From: Halicephalobus mephisto
Lineage: Eukaryota; Nematoda; Chromadorea; Rhabditida; Panagrolaimidae
Reading direction: 5' to 3'
DNA: 64,000 nucleotides
Assembly: GCA_009193035.1 (NCBI GenBank)
Contig: SWDT01000070.1
Location: 719,400-783,399, forward strand
How positions within the stretch are numbered: the stretch's first letter is position 1; each line of letters starts with the position of its first letter. Positions 22,772 to 37,700 of the stretch are shown piece by piece. A program made the translations under genes and the position numbers. Below the pieces are notes generated by a model. It did not search any database and was not told the origin of the DNA. It saw only the letters and a list, made by a program, of their open reading frames with translations.

Positions 22772-25022
22772 TTATTTCGGTGTATTGAACAAATTATTAG
22801 GAAACGGGATAGGTGGGGGTCTGACACCCTGTCCTTGAGGGTACCTAGGAGGGGTTCTAAACTGGGATGGGGTATACTCGCTGTTCATCGTCCTCAAGTC
22901 GGCAATAGAAGGAGCAGCACTCGTCGCTGTTTGAATCGTCGAATTTCTTCTTTCCGGAGGAGGAGGTCGAGGTTTGTTCTTCATCGCCGAAGGGGGAGCA
23001 GGTCCGTAGCCTTGTCTGAACGTCGGTGGGGTCGGCAAAGGGGTCGAGTTACTTCCAGGAGAAGACGTATTCTGAAGTTCCATTGACGAGACCACAGAAC
23101 TACCAACACCACTGGATCCTTCTGCTGGATTCAACGTCATACAGTAAGAATCTAGTTCAACTCCAAGTTGATCAATTTGCTGAAGAGTTTCAGCTATCAA
23201 AGAAGCAGAAGACCTATCGCCTGGGGTATTCATCATCTTCAGAGTTGCATTATTGTACAAATTATTGTCTCCAGAAAAACTCAACGGTCTTGTTCTTCTT
23301 CCAACAGTTCCATTGTTGCCTTCAGAAGCCGAGAACCCATTAACTGTGCACAATGCATCCATCTGACTAGAGCCCCGGGGTCCGTTGTCTCCTTCGTATC
23401 CAGGATGTCTCGGAATCGGAGGTCTTGAATGTATCGGAGACGAATGAATGAAGCTTCCAGGAAGAACAGGTCTCTGGTTGCTACCGTAGGAAATCGTGCT
23501 GTTTCTCGAAATTGAATAAAACGAATCAATCGATGGCGATATGGTTCTGTCCAATCCTCCAGAAGCACCACTGGACATAATACTTTGAGCAGGAGATATC
23601 AATCGACGTTCACTATTGAGACAAAAATCCTCCATAGAATTATAAACAACCGTTTGTGGATCGGTCCCGTTTACCATCTGGTCAAGATGGTCTCTCACTT
23701 GTCTCACTTGCTCGCCTTCGCCCAGCAAATTCACTTCAATGTCCTAAAAATACACAATTTAAAAAATTTAAAAATAAAAATCATACCAAAATAGGAAGTA
23801 AAGCGTTCACAAAAAAAGCAAATTGATTTCGTTGTTCAAATAAAAGTTCCAAACATCCTTCTCTTTGTTCGGCAACTAAATCAGAAGGAGAATAATATTT
23901 TTTTGCTTTTCCTTTTTTGAAACATTTACCACGACGACGTTCAATGTCGGTAATCCTTTTTTTCCATTCTTCGCTCTTTTTTTCCATAGAATCGCAAAAT
24001 TGATTCGTTAAAGCATTGGACAAACTGCGGATTTGGTTCTCAATCGATCGTTGTCGCATACAGAACCTTGTCAATGAGGCTCCGATATCTCTACTGGCAC
24101 CTGGAAATCATAAATAAATAAAAATTATTAAAATAGAGCGAGAAATAAAGGAAATAGGACAAAATTAAACAAAACAAAAGAAAATAATGCGAGAGCAAAA
24201 GAAATAAAATGAAGATGATAAAGGAAATATAATAAAAAAGAAAAAGTAAGATAAATAATGCCAGAAGTAGAGTAAATAAAGTAGGAAATTGAGGGGATAA
24301 TATAAAAATTGAAGAAAATAAAGCAGAAATAAAGAAAGTGATGTAAAAAGAAACAAAATTAAAGTCAAAATAAAATAAAATAAGACGGAAATAGGATAAA
24401 AAGTGAAGGAAATAAAAAATGATATAAAAACTAACAAAATTGAAGTAAAAATAAGAGAAATAAGATGGAAATAGGATAAAAAGTGATATAAAAACTGACG
24501 AAATTGAAGTAAAAATAAGAGAAATAAGATGGAAATAGGATAAAAAGTGATATAAAAACTAACAAAATTAAAGTCAAAATAGGATGGAAATGAAATAAAA
24601 AGTAAAGAAAATAAGACAAAAATTGAAAAAATAACGCAAAAAATTAATGTGATATAAAAACTAACAAAATTGAAGTCAAAATAAGAGAAATAAGATGGAA
24701 ATAGGATAAAAAGTGAAGGAAATAAGAGAAATAAAAAGAAAAGTAACAGAAGAAAGGAAATAGGGTAGAAACGAACCTTTAATGTTGTTCGCCGAGTCCC
24801 CTATAACCTGGACTTGGTCGATGAAGTTATTAATTGTCCCGGCAGTAATCAGCAATTGAGCAGCCATTTTGTTTGCACTTTTGACAATAGCATCCCATGT
24901 TTGTTGAGAAGTCTGAAATTAAATTTTATATAAAAATTCAAAAAAAAACCAACTTTAAGATCGTTTGTGACACTATTGAACAAAGTTGGAAAAGCAGGAA
25001 CTTCGAATTCAGTCGCAGTCAT
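22772..25022 (-). CDS. I-BAR (IMD) domain protein of the MTSS1 family
   Basis: Four exons, 25022-24954, 24912-24777, 24100-23787 and 23743-22772, give 496 aa. The first three encode an IMD: FNSVTNDLKTSQQTWDAIV, GDSANNIKGASRDIGASLTR, FCMRQRSIENQI and a basic stretch, then EQRNQFAFFVNALLPIL. This order matches MTSS1 (missing in metastasis), which bends membranes outward and links them to actin. The arm between the helices is shorter than in vertebrates. The rest is Ser/Pro-rich with polyproline (PAPPSAMKNKPRPPPPE), suited to SH3 partners. I see no WH2 motif at the C-terminus, unlike vertebrate MTSS1. It is divergent from TFG across 356 bp. The donor of intron 2 is GTTCG. Confidence 0.88.
24165..24770. 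repeat. Purine-rich minisatellite in MTSS1-like intron 2
   Basis: Reading the plus strand, modules such as AATAAGATGGAAATAGGATA and AAAAAGTGATATAAAAACT repeat with a period of about 65 bp, clearest at 24440-24600. They fill almost all of the 676-bp intron. Long ORFs through it on the minus strand are low-complexity artefacts. Confidence 0.8.
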
Positions 25023-25378
25023 TTCAATAGATAAATAATTTCAAAAATTTTATCACTTCATCAAATGGATAAATTTTGAAATCCAGAAATTAAAGCAGAT
25101 ATTTGATGGAAGAAATGGCGCGCATTGAATGCAAATTTTTGGAAAATATGGTCGTTGCAAGACGCCGCAAGGTGCTTGCCAGTCTGTTGTCCCGTTTTTC
25201 CCTTCTCTCTCGCTCGCGTCTCGTCAGAGCAGCTGTGCCCGTTCGTCCCCCATTTTGTAGACGTGTCACTTTTTCGGAATTTGGTCATTTTAATATATAA
25301 TTCCTCCGTATTATCCTTATTTAATTACTTGAGTAATTTGCTTTGAAGGTGATATATGAATTTTTTGCTTTAGGTACG
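25023..25378. promoter_or_regulatory. Divergent promoter region, MTSS1-like / TFG
   Basis: The 356-bp spacer has a GC-richer pyrimidine tract near 25195-25240. TFG has a TTGCTTTAG acceptor five bases before its ATG, preceded by GATATATGAA. Confidence 0.45.
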
Positions 25379-26880
25379 ATGGTGAACGCGAGCGATCATT
25401 CCTACGTCAAAGCCAAGTACGGCAGCGACATTCGGAAAGTTGTTCTTAGTCGGAACGAGATTGCCCAATTCGACAATTTGGAACGTTGGACGAGAGCTAC
25501 GTTTGATATTTCTGAAAATCTGGCCATCCGGGTCAAATATGTGGATTCTGGTGAGTTTTTCGAAAAGTCATCATCTTCTGTCTCTTATTTCGTAATCCTA
25601 CTTTTTCAGACGGAGATTTGGTTACATTAACTAACGATCAAGACGTCCAAGTCGCTCTGAGAACTGAAAGCTCTCTTTATTTGCATGTTTTTTCCAACGG
25701 CGACGACGTCAGAGCCGAAATTGCGAAAGTTAATCAAGAATTCACCTCGTTGAAGAACACTCTTGACAGATTGAGTCTTTTGCTGGAGGAGAGCGTTGCT
25801 CACTTTGATATTAGCAGCAGAGAGAATTCCAACACCGTCAGTTCTGATTCCAATGCAAAGCAGACCGAATCCGTTGCAACTATCCATCCGTCTCTCCACG
25901 AACAGGTTTCTTTTTTGTCTGTATTTTTACACCTTTTCTGTTTCTAGGTCGACCATAACGGTGTTTCCCATCTTGTATCTTCCGAGTTGAAGGAAGAACC
26001 AACTGAAGAACACCTCGACAACAGTACGGTAGATTTGAATCAAAGTGCACAGAATCACCAATTCGAAGATATCCCGATTGACCAACCTTCCCAACATGAC
26101 AGCTTCAAACCCAACGGAAACTACGGTGTTTCTCCTCATATCCCACCAACGAGCAACTTTAATCCAATTCCCCCTCCAAATTTCGCCAACGGAGTTCCTC
26201 CTCCGAACTTCGCAAGCGCTAACGGTGCTCCCCCACTTGGTGGCCCCCCGCCGTCCTTCCAACAAAATGAAGGTGGACGTTCTGCTTCGACGACTCCTGG
26301 ATTCCCGCCTCAATTCCCTCCTCAAGGACCACCACAACAATTCCAACAACAACAACCACCACCACCACCTCAAGAATTCCGTCAAGGAACTCCTCAAGGT
26401 CCTCCTAGTAATTTTCAACCACCACCACCGGTTTCTAGTTTTGCTCCACCTGTCAAGTCTGTACCGAATCAACCACCAACTCCTCAGCTTGATCAAGTCA
26501 CACCTCAACAACAACAGTTTCAACCACCTACTTCTCAGTTTGGACCCCCACCAACTCAATTTGGACCCCCGCCAACTCAATTTGGTCCTCCTCCAACTCA
26601 ATTTGGAGCCCCTTCACCACAACGATTTGGACTTCCTCCTACAAGCCAGACTCCTCAATTTGGTGCCCCTCCTCAGCCTAGTGGAATGCAGCCTCCTAGT
26701 GGAATGCAGCCTCCTGGTGGAATGCAGCCTCCTAGTGGCATGCAAGCTCCGTCATTTGGCCCACCACCAACTAGCTTTGCTGTTGGAGCTCCCCCATCAG
26801 GTCCTGGTGGTATTGCTAATCCGTTTGCTCGTCCACAACTCGTTCAAGGACAACGTCCTCCAGGAAACTACAATTATTAA
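25379..26880 (+). CDS. tfg-1: TFG (TRK-fused gene) homologue, COPII/ER-exit scaffold
   Basis: Three exons, 25379-25550, 25610-25905 and 25948-26880, give 466 aa. A PB1 domain lies at residues 1-90 (SYVKAKYGSDIRKVVLSRNE, then DGDLVTLTNDQDVQVAL). A coiled coil follows (AEIAKVNQEFTSLKNTLDRL), then an acidic linker and a long Pro/Gln-rich region with QFGPPPT and PSGMQPP repeats. The C-terminus PPPSGPGGIANPFARPQ matches the end of TFG. TFG oligomerises through PB1 and coiled coil at ER exit sites, where it binds SEC16 and organises COPII carriers. The compositional bias creates long spurious ORFs in other frames. AATAAA lies 94 bases after the stop. Confidence 0.94.
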
Positions 26881-26973
26881 TGTGATCAATTCTTAAAGAG
26901 TAGTAACATCGGATTCTTGTAATATTTCGGGATTATTTATTTTTTAAAATGATTTTTATGGTTATTTGACGAA

Positions 26974-26979
26974 AATAAA
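26974..26979 (+). terminator. Poly(A) signal of TFG
   Basis: AATAAA within GAAAATAAAGTTTT, in the AT-rich 3' flank of TFG. Confidence 0.6.
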
Positions 26980-28777
26980 GTTTTAAAGATTGGAGAATTT
27001 GGAATTTTCTGTTATATTTAAAGAAGGCATGACATTTTGGAAAAGGAAAAATGGTCAATCGGAAAAAGAAAATTGGCGCCAATTTTTGCATCTTCCATCC
27101 CTTTAAAATCAATGATCGAGTGTATTTGAGTACAAGCCAGTTGCCTCTGGCCTAATCCCATCGGCGTGCACAACGACTTTTGTGTCTTTTTAGTTCCCGC
27201 GCAATTTTAAATAAGTTATTTTTCTCAAATATTACTTTTAAATGATTTTTGGTTATCTTTGGGAAAGTGTAATTTGATATAAATAAGTTCTCATATATAA
27301 ATTTTGGGAATAATAACGGCTTTGGTTTACATTTAGGGTAGTTACGAAATACGAAAAAACGAGAACCAAAACAATGACTGTTTTTCCGTTTTTTTGGGAA
27401 AGCAGAATGTCTTTATACCAGGAAAGTTGTTTTCAATTGTGGAAAATCAAACATGTCTAAACTTTTACTGTAGGATTGTCACTCTGTCTCGACACGAAAT
27501 TCGCCTTTTGTTCTTTCAAATTTGGCGGTTGTGTTTTTTCCTGAGTTTTAGCGTCGTTTTTCGGGAAATTCTCTTTAAAAAATGTCAAAATTTAACTTTT
27601 TTATTTTATTATGATTCAGGATTGACTACAGACAGGACATTTTGTTTGGTAGCTGTCCGTTTTTCACGCCAGATGCTTGCGCAAGGAGAGACAAACGGTT
27701 CGTCTACTCGATCGAGATAGGCTCGTACAAGTTTTGTTCCTTCGTTCCCTGACTTTGACCCTTCTGTCAACTAGGGCTCTGGCTTGGCCGATGAGCGGAG
27801 ATGCGCATATTTTGCTTTTTTCTTGACGGTCGTTCCCTATGCGCAATCACTTTCTCGTGTTCGTTCTCTAGTCTGCCGTGGCTCTTTGATGTTCCGTAGG
27901 AATTTACTGCACGCGAGGCATATCCTGTTGAATATTAATCGCGATTGCTTCGGCAACACTTTTGTCAGTATAATTTTGGGACCGATTGATTCAATTCCGC
28001 GTATCTCCCGACCGACCCCGTCATCTCTTTATTGCTTGCTTCCGTGATACATATTTGTTTCTGAGAAGACTCATGTCCTTGTTCTGCCGATGCTGTCCAC
28101 TCAAATGTGCCAGCTCCGAAACCGTTTGTTTCTTTTCCCTGCGTGGAATGCATGTGCATCGCTCTTTTCGACGTCCGCGGTTTTAGGCAACTATCTTTTC
28201 ACTTGCATTCACGTCTGTTATCTTTTTAGCATATGTAAGTGGTTTGAAAATGTTACCGTTGGTTTATTCGTGAAGCTTAATCATTTTCAAAAACCAATTT
28301 TTTGTTTGAAAGTTTTAATGTGTTGGTGTCTTGCTGCCTGGAAGCTGCGTTTGTTTTGAAATCACTGCCCAAGTATGTTGGAATTTTATTGCATGCCTGT
28401 GTTCTTGATCTTCAGCGTTTAATTAATAGTTCGATTTATCGATTGTACGTATATCATCCGGAAAATTACCGTGTTATTCCAATGTGTAATTGATTTTTGC
28501 CATTGTTTTGTAAGTTTCCATCTGATGAATCATGTTCCAAATATTTTTTAGGTTATTTTGTTTTCATTACGTTAAGGCGTGGTTTAAGTGATTATTTTTA
28601 AAATTATTACTTCTCGGTTATTGTAACGAATGGAATTCTGTGATATGTGAGGAAGGCGATTTATTTCTGCTTGGCGCCTATATCAATCGATTGATTAAAA
28701 CGAGGCGCGAATGATACATGGAATAGTACTCAACTTTGGAATCTTGTTTACTTGATAATAGTATTTTTGATTTTCAG
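26980..28777 (+). promoter_or_regulatory. Long upstream region of the ERM gene
   Basis: 1.8 kb without a recognised gene. Base composition at 27600-28480 is much closer to balanced than in other spacers and lacks AT repeats, so it may contain promoter elements and non-coding first exons of the ERM gene. Short ORFs here resemble nothing. It ends at an acceptor (GATTTTCAG) that opens the leader exon at 28778. Confidence 0.4.
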
Positions 28778-28802
28778 GAAGTTGTTCCACCTTCGATTAC
28801 CT

Positions 28803-28850
28803 CAGTTGAATCAACTGCTAGACATATTCTGAGCCGCGACAAACGCGGCT
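28803..28850 (+). promoter_or_regulatory. Two adjacent hairpins in the ERM 5' leader
   Basis: CAGTTGA-A-TCAACTG at 28803-28817 is a perfect 7-bp inverted repeat. AGCCGCG-ACAAA-CGCGGCT at 28832-28850 is a perfect 7-bp stem with a 5-nt loop followed by TTTTATATAT. They end 38 bases before the start codon, within the inferred leader exon 28778-28888. The function is unknown. Confidence 0.5.
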
Positions 28851-28888
28851 TTTATATATTGTGATTCTGACAATTTTAAACTGGAAAG

Positions 28889-31221
<2,333 letters not shown>

Positions 31222-31533
31222 TAGCTGTTTTCGGACGAAATGCCTTAATTCTTTGTAAATCATCACTGCGCCATCTTGCGAATTCATGTCTCCCGAGTTT
31301 TTTGTAATTGTTTTATCTTGCTCATTTTTGCACAAATCAGTTTTGCAAGTCTAATTTATCGCTTACGCTCATCTTGGCTACTTGTTGCAAATTATAATTT
31401 AGAGTTTAATATAACAAGTAAATAATAATATTTACGAAATGGCTTTCGTGGGAATCCGATCTTGGCTAGGAACAGATTTACTCGTTTTTCTGTAAATTAA
31501 ATGGCAACAAGGGGGTTCCTGATACAACGAGGT

Positions 31534-32795
31534 TCAAACAAAGGCGGGGGAGGGGTTGGCTTCATCGTTCCTTTTGAGTTGGCTGTAGCCGAAACTGGCA
31601 GGGAATCTGGGGAATCTGTCTAATCGCCTTAGATGCCTGTAGACGAAGAGAACTCCTCCTGCGATGATAAGCAGAACGATCCAATGAAGGAGTCTGGAGG
31701 ATTTTTGACAGAGGTTTTCGTTTTCGAGTGAGAAAATATTTTTTCCGGCTAGTTTATCTGGGCCTGCACATGTTGTATGTTGTTGATTAAGGAATACACT
31801 TGAATCTTCGTTGGCGAATTTGACGAGGTCTTGTAATTTGCAATCACATTGGAGGGGATTATTGGAGATGTCTAGAGTATCTAAGGATTCGAGGTTGTCC
31901 CATATTGTCGATGGAACTGTTGAGAATTTGTTCGATCTTAGATCCAGGACTTGCAAGTTTTGAAGACATCTGGGTTTGACAGGAAATGATTCTAGAGAAT
32001 TTCCATTTAGGATTAATCTGACTAGTCCTTCGATCTGAAAATTATTTTTTAAAGATTTAAACGTTTTTAAATTTAAACGTTTTTAAAATTAAAATATTTT
32101 TTAAAATTAAAATATCTTTTAAAATTTAATTGTTTTTAAAATTTAATTTTTTTAAAATTGAAATATTTTAAAAAAATTTAATTTTTTAAATTAAAATATT
32201 TTTTAAATTTAATTTGACTTACGTGACAGAAAATTTCAGGATCTAGTTCTGCGAAATCGTTATTTGTGATTATTATTTCTTGAAGATGTTTGAAGTGGTG
32301 ATCACTGTCGAGAATATTTTTTAGGATTTCTGTCCTTTTTGAAGGACTTGTGCGACTTCCGAAAGCAGCACTTAAGTCCAAAATTCTGAGATTTGGAAGA
32401 TAATTTAGAGGTTTGTTTCCTACGGATTCTAGATCGTTATTTCTTAAATTTAAATATTCTAATTTTGGAACACCGAAAAAAGTATCGGAATAAAAATTTC
32501 TGATTTCGTTGTCGGACAAATCTAACATTGTTAATTTTAAATGTCTTTGGCCTTCTCCGAAGATGTTGTCCATCGACATTAGGCCGAAATTGTTTCCCGT
32601 GATGGCAATCGTGTCGAGATTCGGGTAGATTTTAGGTAGAATTTTTGAGAATACTGTAGCATCAACATGGATATCTCGACATTCTACAGTAGTCGCGTTA
32701 CAGTGGCAATTATCGTAACATGAAGCTTCGTATTGAGATGGTAATTTTGAAGCAAAAGAATTTTGAATTAAAAAAATTAAAAAATAAAAAATCAT
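31534..32795 (-). CDS. Leucine-rich-repeat single-pass membrane protein
   Basis: Two exons, 32795-32223 and 32034-31534, give 357 aa. A signal peptide (MIFYFLIFLIQNSFA) precedes a Cys-rich LRR cap (CYDNCHCNATTVEC). About six LRRs follow, clear in LTMLDLSDNEIRNF, LEYLNLRNNDLESV, LRILDLS and LQVLDLRSNKFSTV. A C-terminal Cys cap (NPLQCDCKLQDLVKF) comes next, then a transmembrane segment (LLHWIVLLIIAGGVLFVY) and a short basic cytoplasmic tail. This is the layout of cell-surface LRR receptors and adhesion proteins. I cannot assign an orthologue. It is convergent with ERM, the stops being 312 bp apart. The ATG at 32795 is chosen because it opens the signal peptide. Confidence 0.88.
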
Positions 32796-34704
32796 TTTTA
32801 AAGTTAATAATTTTGGATTTTTCAACTCTCAGTTCGAAAAATGGACAAACTCTAGCACCTGTTGACGGTCAAGTCCTGCTCGATCGATCGCCCGCAATGA
32901 AGGAACCCCGGGCGAAACGGGAAAACGTGGCCAGTGTTGTTCTTCTTTTCGCTCCAGTTCCTTTCGGTAAATCTGGTCTTGAATAATTTAAAAAAAATTA
33001 TTTTAAAAAAAATATTTTAAAAATGAAACAAAATATGTTTATTAATATAATGCATTTTTCAAGGAAGATTAAGTGGATTTTTAGGATTTGATTAACGAGG
33101 TGGTCTTTTAAAACTGACTTTTTCACAGTAAACGGGTTTCTGACGACGACAAACAAGAAAAATAATCACGAAAATTCAGAATCATTTTGCTCAGATTAAA
33201 TGTTGTTTTTTAGGCCAAATTCTGTAAGCACTTAGAAAAAGAAAAAATCATCAGGAACTTTCGCGGCGAGAGTCGGCTGTTTCAATAAGTTTACTGTGCA
33301 AATTACACTCACAATTGAAAGAAAAAATCATCAGGAACTTTCGCGACGAGAGTCGAATTTTTTGTTAAATCATTTTTTAGGCCAAATCTCATCCATATTT
33401 TAAAAAAGAAAAAATTCAATGATTTTCAGGAACTTTCGTGGCGAGAACCAAGTTTTTTGTTAAATTATTTTTTAGGCCAAATCTCATTCATAATTAAAAA
33501 AGAAAAAATTCATTGATTTTCAGGAACTTTCGCGGCGAGAACCGAGTTTTTTGTTAAATCATTTTTTAGGCCAAATCTCATTCATAATTAAAAAAGAAAA
33601 AATTCAATGATTTTCAGGAACTTTCGCGGCGAGAACCGAGTTTTTAACCAGGTTCCTTTTGTGTAAATTTTGTACATATTTAAAAAATCAAATAATCATC
33701 AGGAACTTTCGCGGTGAGAGTCGAATTTTTCGTTAAATTTTTTTAGGCCAAATCTCATCCATATTTAAAAAAACTCAATGATTTTCAAAAATTTTCAAGC
33801 TAAAAGTTGATTTATTTTTTTTATAATTTTTTAGATTAAATCTTATTTAAAAAATTACTGATTTTCAAAAATTTTCGCGATGAAAGTTGATTTATTTTTT
33901 TTTATTATTTTTTTGTAAAATTCTCAATTAAAAAAACTCATTGTGATCAACAGAGATTTTCGCGACGAGAGTTATTTTTTTCTGTTAGGTTCCTTTGTGC
34001 GTAAAATTCCGCTCGTACTCGAAAATGAAAGTATTTATTATGATTAACAAGGGCTTTCGCGATGGGCGTTGATTTACCTTTCTTATTAGATTCCTCTAGG
34101 ACAAATTCCACTTGAAAATAAAGTAATTTTTTTGATTATCAGGGACTTTCATGGTAGGAATTAATTTTTAAATTTTCACAAAATTTCATTTAAAAACAAT
34201 TTTTTTATTATCAGGGACTTTCGTGGCGGGAGTTGACTTTATTTTTTACAGTAAGTTGCTGATAAACAATTAAATACATTTTATGTAAAATTTTATTCAT
34301 ACATAAGGCCTAAAAAGTTCGTTACTGTCATCAGGGACTTTCGTGGTAGGAATTAATTTTTAAATTTTCACAAAATTTCATTTAAAAACAATTTTTTTAT
34401 TATCAGGGACTTTCGTGGCAAAAATTGACTTTGTTTTTTTACAGTAAGTTGCTGATAAACAATTAAATACATTTTATATAAAATTTTATTCATACATAAG
34501 GCCTAAAAAGTTCATTACTGTCATCAGGGACTTTCGTGGCAAGAGTTAGCTTTCTTCACAATATGTGACATTTATTATTTTTAATAAAAATTATAAAAAT
34601 CGAAAATTTTGAACTCTATTTAACTAAATACAGTAGGACAGTGGTTCTAGACAAGATGGCAGAAATCTATTTCGATGGGTGTTCCTGAGCTCAAAAGACC
34701 GAAT
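32796..34704. other. Intergenic with minisatellite
   Basis: No gene recognised. It contains the array at 33180-34560, then the 3' flank of the SLC17-like gene. Confidence 0.6.
33180..34560. repeat. About 100-bp minisatellite with CTTTCGCGGCGAGA core
   Basis: Roughly 12-14 diverged copies. The best-conserved modules are CAGGAACTTTCGCGGCGAGA, TTTTTAGGCCAAATCTCAT and GAAAAAATTCAATGATTTTC. Towards the right the core becomes CAGGGACTTTCGTGGC and adds CATACATAAGGCCTAAAAAG. The AGGCCAAA part recurs in the arrays near 60.2 and 63.8 kb. Confidence 0.85.
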
Positions 34705-37700
34705 TCAGGCCTGAGGGGGTTTGATGATGGGCTTCATGGGCTCCTCTTCGTTTTTTTGAAGATCGGTCCTGGAGTTCTGAGTGAAGGGAGCAGGTTCTCC
34801 GGATCCGAAAAGAATAAAAACAATATTTGTAATTATCAAAATAATAGCGAAAAACAAAAATACACAACACCAGCCAGAGGCTGAATTGTCGGGGGCAAGG
34901 AGGTAGATGACGACGGGGTCCAGGAGCAGGGCCAGACAAGCGATCAACTGGACGGGGGTGTTCAGGAAGTGGGAATAATGACGTCCGACGAGAGTGGCGG
35001 ATTTGAAAAATCCGCCTGTGTTGAATCCGAGAACAGTAGCGCTGAGAATTAAGAAAATTACCGAAATTAATTGAGTTTTTTCAGAAGCAACAAAAGCTAT
35101 CAAAATGTAGAAAAAAGCCATTCCGAAAAAAGCGATGGAATTGAATAATTTAACTTTGAAAGTTTCGTCGAATTTTAAAATGTCCGAAATTGTCCCGGCT
35201 TTGAGTTTAACGATGAACTGTAAAAAAGTCGGAAAAGCGGCCTGGAACCCTACGACGATGACGGGGTACTTAAGGACTTCCTTGATGAACACCGGAGTGA
35301 ACATGATGAGGAAAATCCCGCCCATGTTTCCCACAGCCGCGATCCAGATGGCCAAGACGCTTTTCGTCGTCAAGATCTGCTTCCATGGAGTCTGTAACTG
35401 ACATGATTTCATTTTTAAAAAATTAATATTTCTTCAATTTTCGAAATTTTAAAAAAATTTTTTAATTTTCGAAAATTTTTAAATAATTCAAAATTGGAAG
35501 TTTCTAGAATCCAATGTGAAATTTCGGAATTTTCGAGAATCTCAGAAATTTTAGAAATTTCAAAAATTTTCTAAATAAAAAATTTCAAAATTTTCAAGAT
35601 TATTGTAAAAGCTTCTGAAACTTTTCGGAATCTTGTAAAAATTTCTGGAAAATTCTAGAATATCATGAAAGCTTTGAAAATTTAACAGAAAGTTTCAAAG
35701 TTCTTCAGAATCCTGTAGAAATCTAAATAATTTCGAAATTTCATGAAAACTTCTAAAATACTCCTGAATCCAATGTGAAATTTGAAAATTTCCGCAGATA
35801 CTGTAAAAGCTTCTCAAGTCTTCTAGGATCTCAAAACTTTCTAAAATTCAATCGAAAACTTGAAACTTATTAAAATCAAAATTTTCAAAAATTCCAAAAA
35901 TTTTTACAGTAGTATAAAAATTAAAAATTTCTGATTTTTACAGTAATGAAAAAATTGAAAATTTCTGGTTTTTACAGTAATGAAAAAACTGAAAATTTCT
36001 GATTTTTACAGTAATGTAAAAACTTAGAATTTTTACAGTAATGAAAAAATTGAAAATTTCTGGTTTCTACAGTAATATAAAATCTCAAAATTTTTAATTT
36101 TTACAGTAATAAAGAAACTTACTTTTGTTCTGTTGTGTTTGGTTCTTCCGTCGACGATCACTTTTCCGGCTTGGATCTCGTTGTTTTCTCTCGTTGTTAC
36201 TTTGGAATGTTCCCTCGGGGTGTCTCTGAAGAGGATCCAAAATAAAACGATAAAGATAATCGTCAAAAATGAATGAAAGTAGTATGTCAACTCCCAGGCA
36301 TCCAGATGACAAAAAAGACCGCCGATGGGCATGGCTATGGCCGGTCCTAACTGGAGAAATCCGGTCAAAGCTCCGTTAAAAATTCCGTTTTCGGTTAATT
36401 TTGCCCAATTTGACGTGACAGAACCGATTACGGGAAAACAAGCACTGAATCCGATTCCTTGAAGGATTCTGACGATGACGAAAGGAACAAATCCCAATGA
36501 AGCCATCAACGGAACAAATCCAGTCGAGATAGCGGAGATAATTCCCACAATTGTCAAAGTTTTTCTTGTTCCTAATTTTTCCATGGATTTCGTCACTGGA
36601 AAAAGAAACAAAATAGCCCCTACGGCAACAGCGGCAAAAAGAATAATTTTTTCACAATTACTGTAATAATAATCCGCAAATTCATCGAGGATTCTGATTC
36701 TGCCGTTTATTTGGCCGTTCCAAGTAACGTTGTCCAACTCGACATCTGTAACTTTGACTTCTCCGTAGGCCGTCAGATTCCGATAATCAGTTTCGATTTT
36801 TTCGAATGTACTCTGGCCTGATTTCACTTTCTCAAGTAAGTACTTTTTCAGCTTCAGGACCACGTTGGGATCGATGTCGGTCAAATTGAAGCCGTTTTTG
36901 AACTTTTCAAAATCGATGTTTCTCGGATCGAACTCCTCTCCGGCCCTTTCAGCTGCCCTCAGGCTGACTTCTTTGACGATCTTCTTCATGATCCGGAAAA
37001 AGAGATCCGGATTGCTTTTGGCAAAATTGAAAGTCTGCCAGTTGAATCCAGGAGAAGGTGTTTTGAATCCCGGAATTTCGAAGTCGGGGATTTTCGATTC
37101 GGGAACTTCTGCTTCTGGAGCCTCTTCTGGAGGTCTGGGAGGATCGAAATCGACTTTTTCGAACACATCTGAAATTTAATTATTAAAAAATTTTCAAAAT
37201 TAAATTTTAAAATATGTGAAGATTTTTTTGGACAAACATATCCAAATTTCGTTCGACTGAGTTTCGATTTTCCAAATTCAAACTTTTTAGAAAAAAAATA
37301 AAAATTTAAATTTTCAAAAAATATCTATGATAAAATTTAAATTTTCAAAAAGATTTATGATAAAATTTAAATTTTCTAGAAAAATCGATGATAAAATTGA
37401 AATTTTCAAAAAAGATCTATGATAAAATTGAAATTTTTAGAAAAGATTTATGGTAAAATTGAAATTTTTAGAAAAATTTATAATGGACCGAAATTTTCAA
37501 AAATGGGCTTTCAAAAACACAAAACTTAATCCAGCCAATTAGTAGGGAATTCATATTTTAAATTATTTCCTTTTTTTGGGTAATTTATATATAAAAATTT
37601 ACATGTTTTTTAAATTTATATTCATGTTAAATCCCCGTTGAAAATAAAAAAAGTAATTTTAGTTGATAGTATTAAAAATTAGTTTTTTTATATATAAAAA

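Noticed and set aside
24165..24620. Hydrophobic minus-strand ORFs of 62-90 codons
   Set aside because: They read the pyrimidine strand of an intronic repeat as Phe/Leu/Tyr; the intron is bounded by good sites of the MTSS1-like gene.
26045..26896. 283-codon ORF in another frame of TFG exon 3, and a 224-codon antisense ORF at 25927-26601
   Set aside because: Both arise from the CCx/CAx codon bias of the Pro/Gln-rich TFG exon; sense frame is supported by PB1 and the conserved C-terminus.
33180..34560. CRISPR-like regular array
   Set aside because: The organism is eukaryotic, spacing varies, and the intervening sequence is repeated too, so it is a minisatellite.
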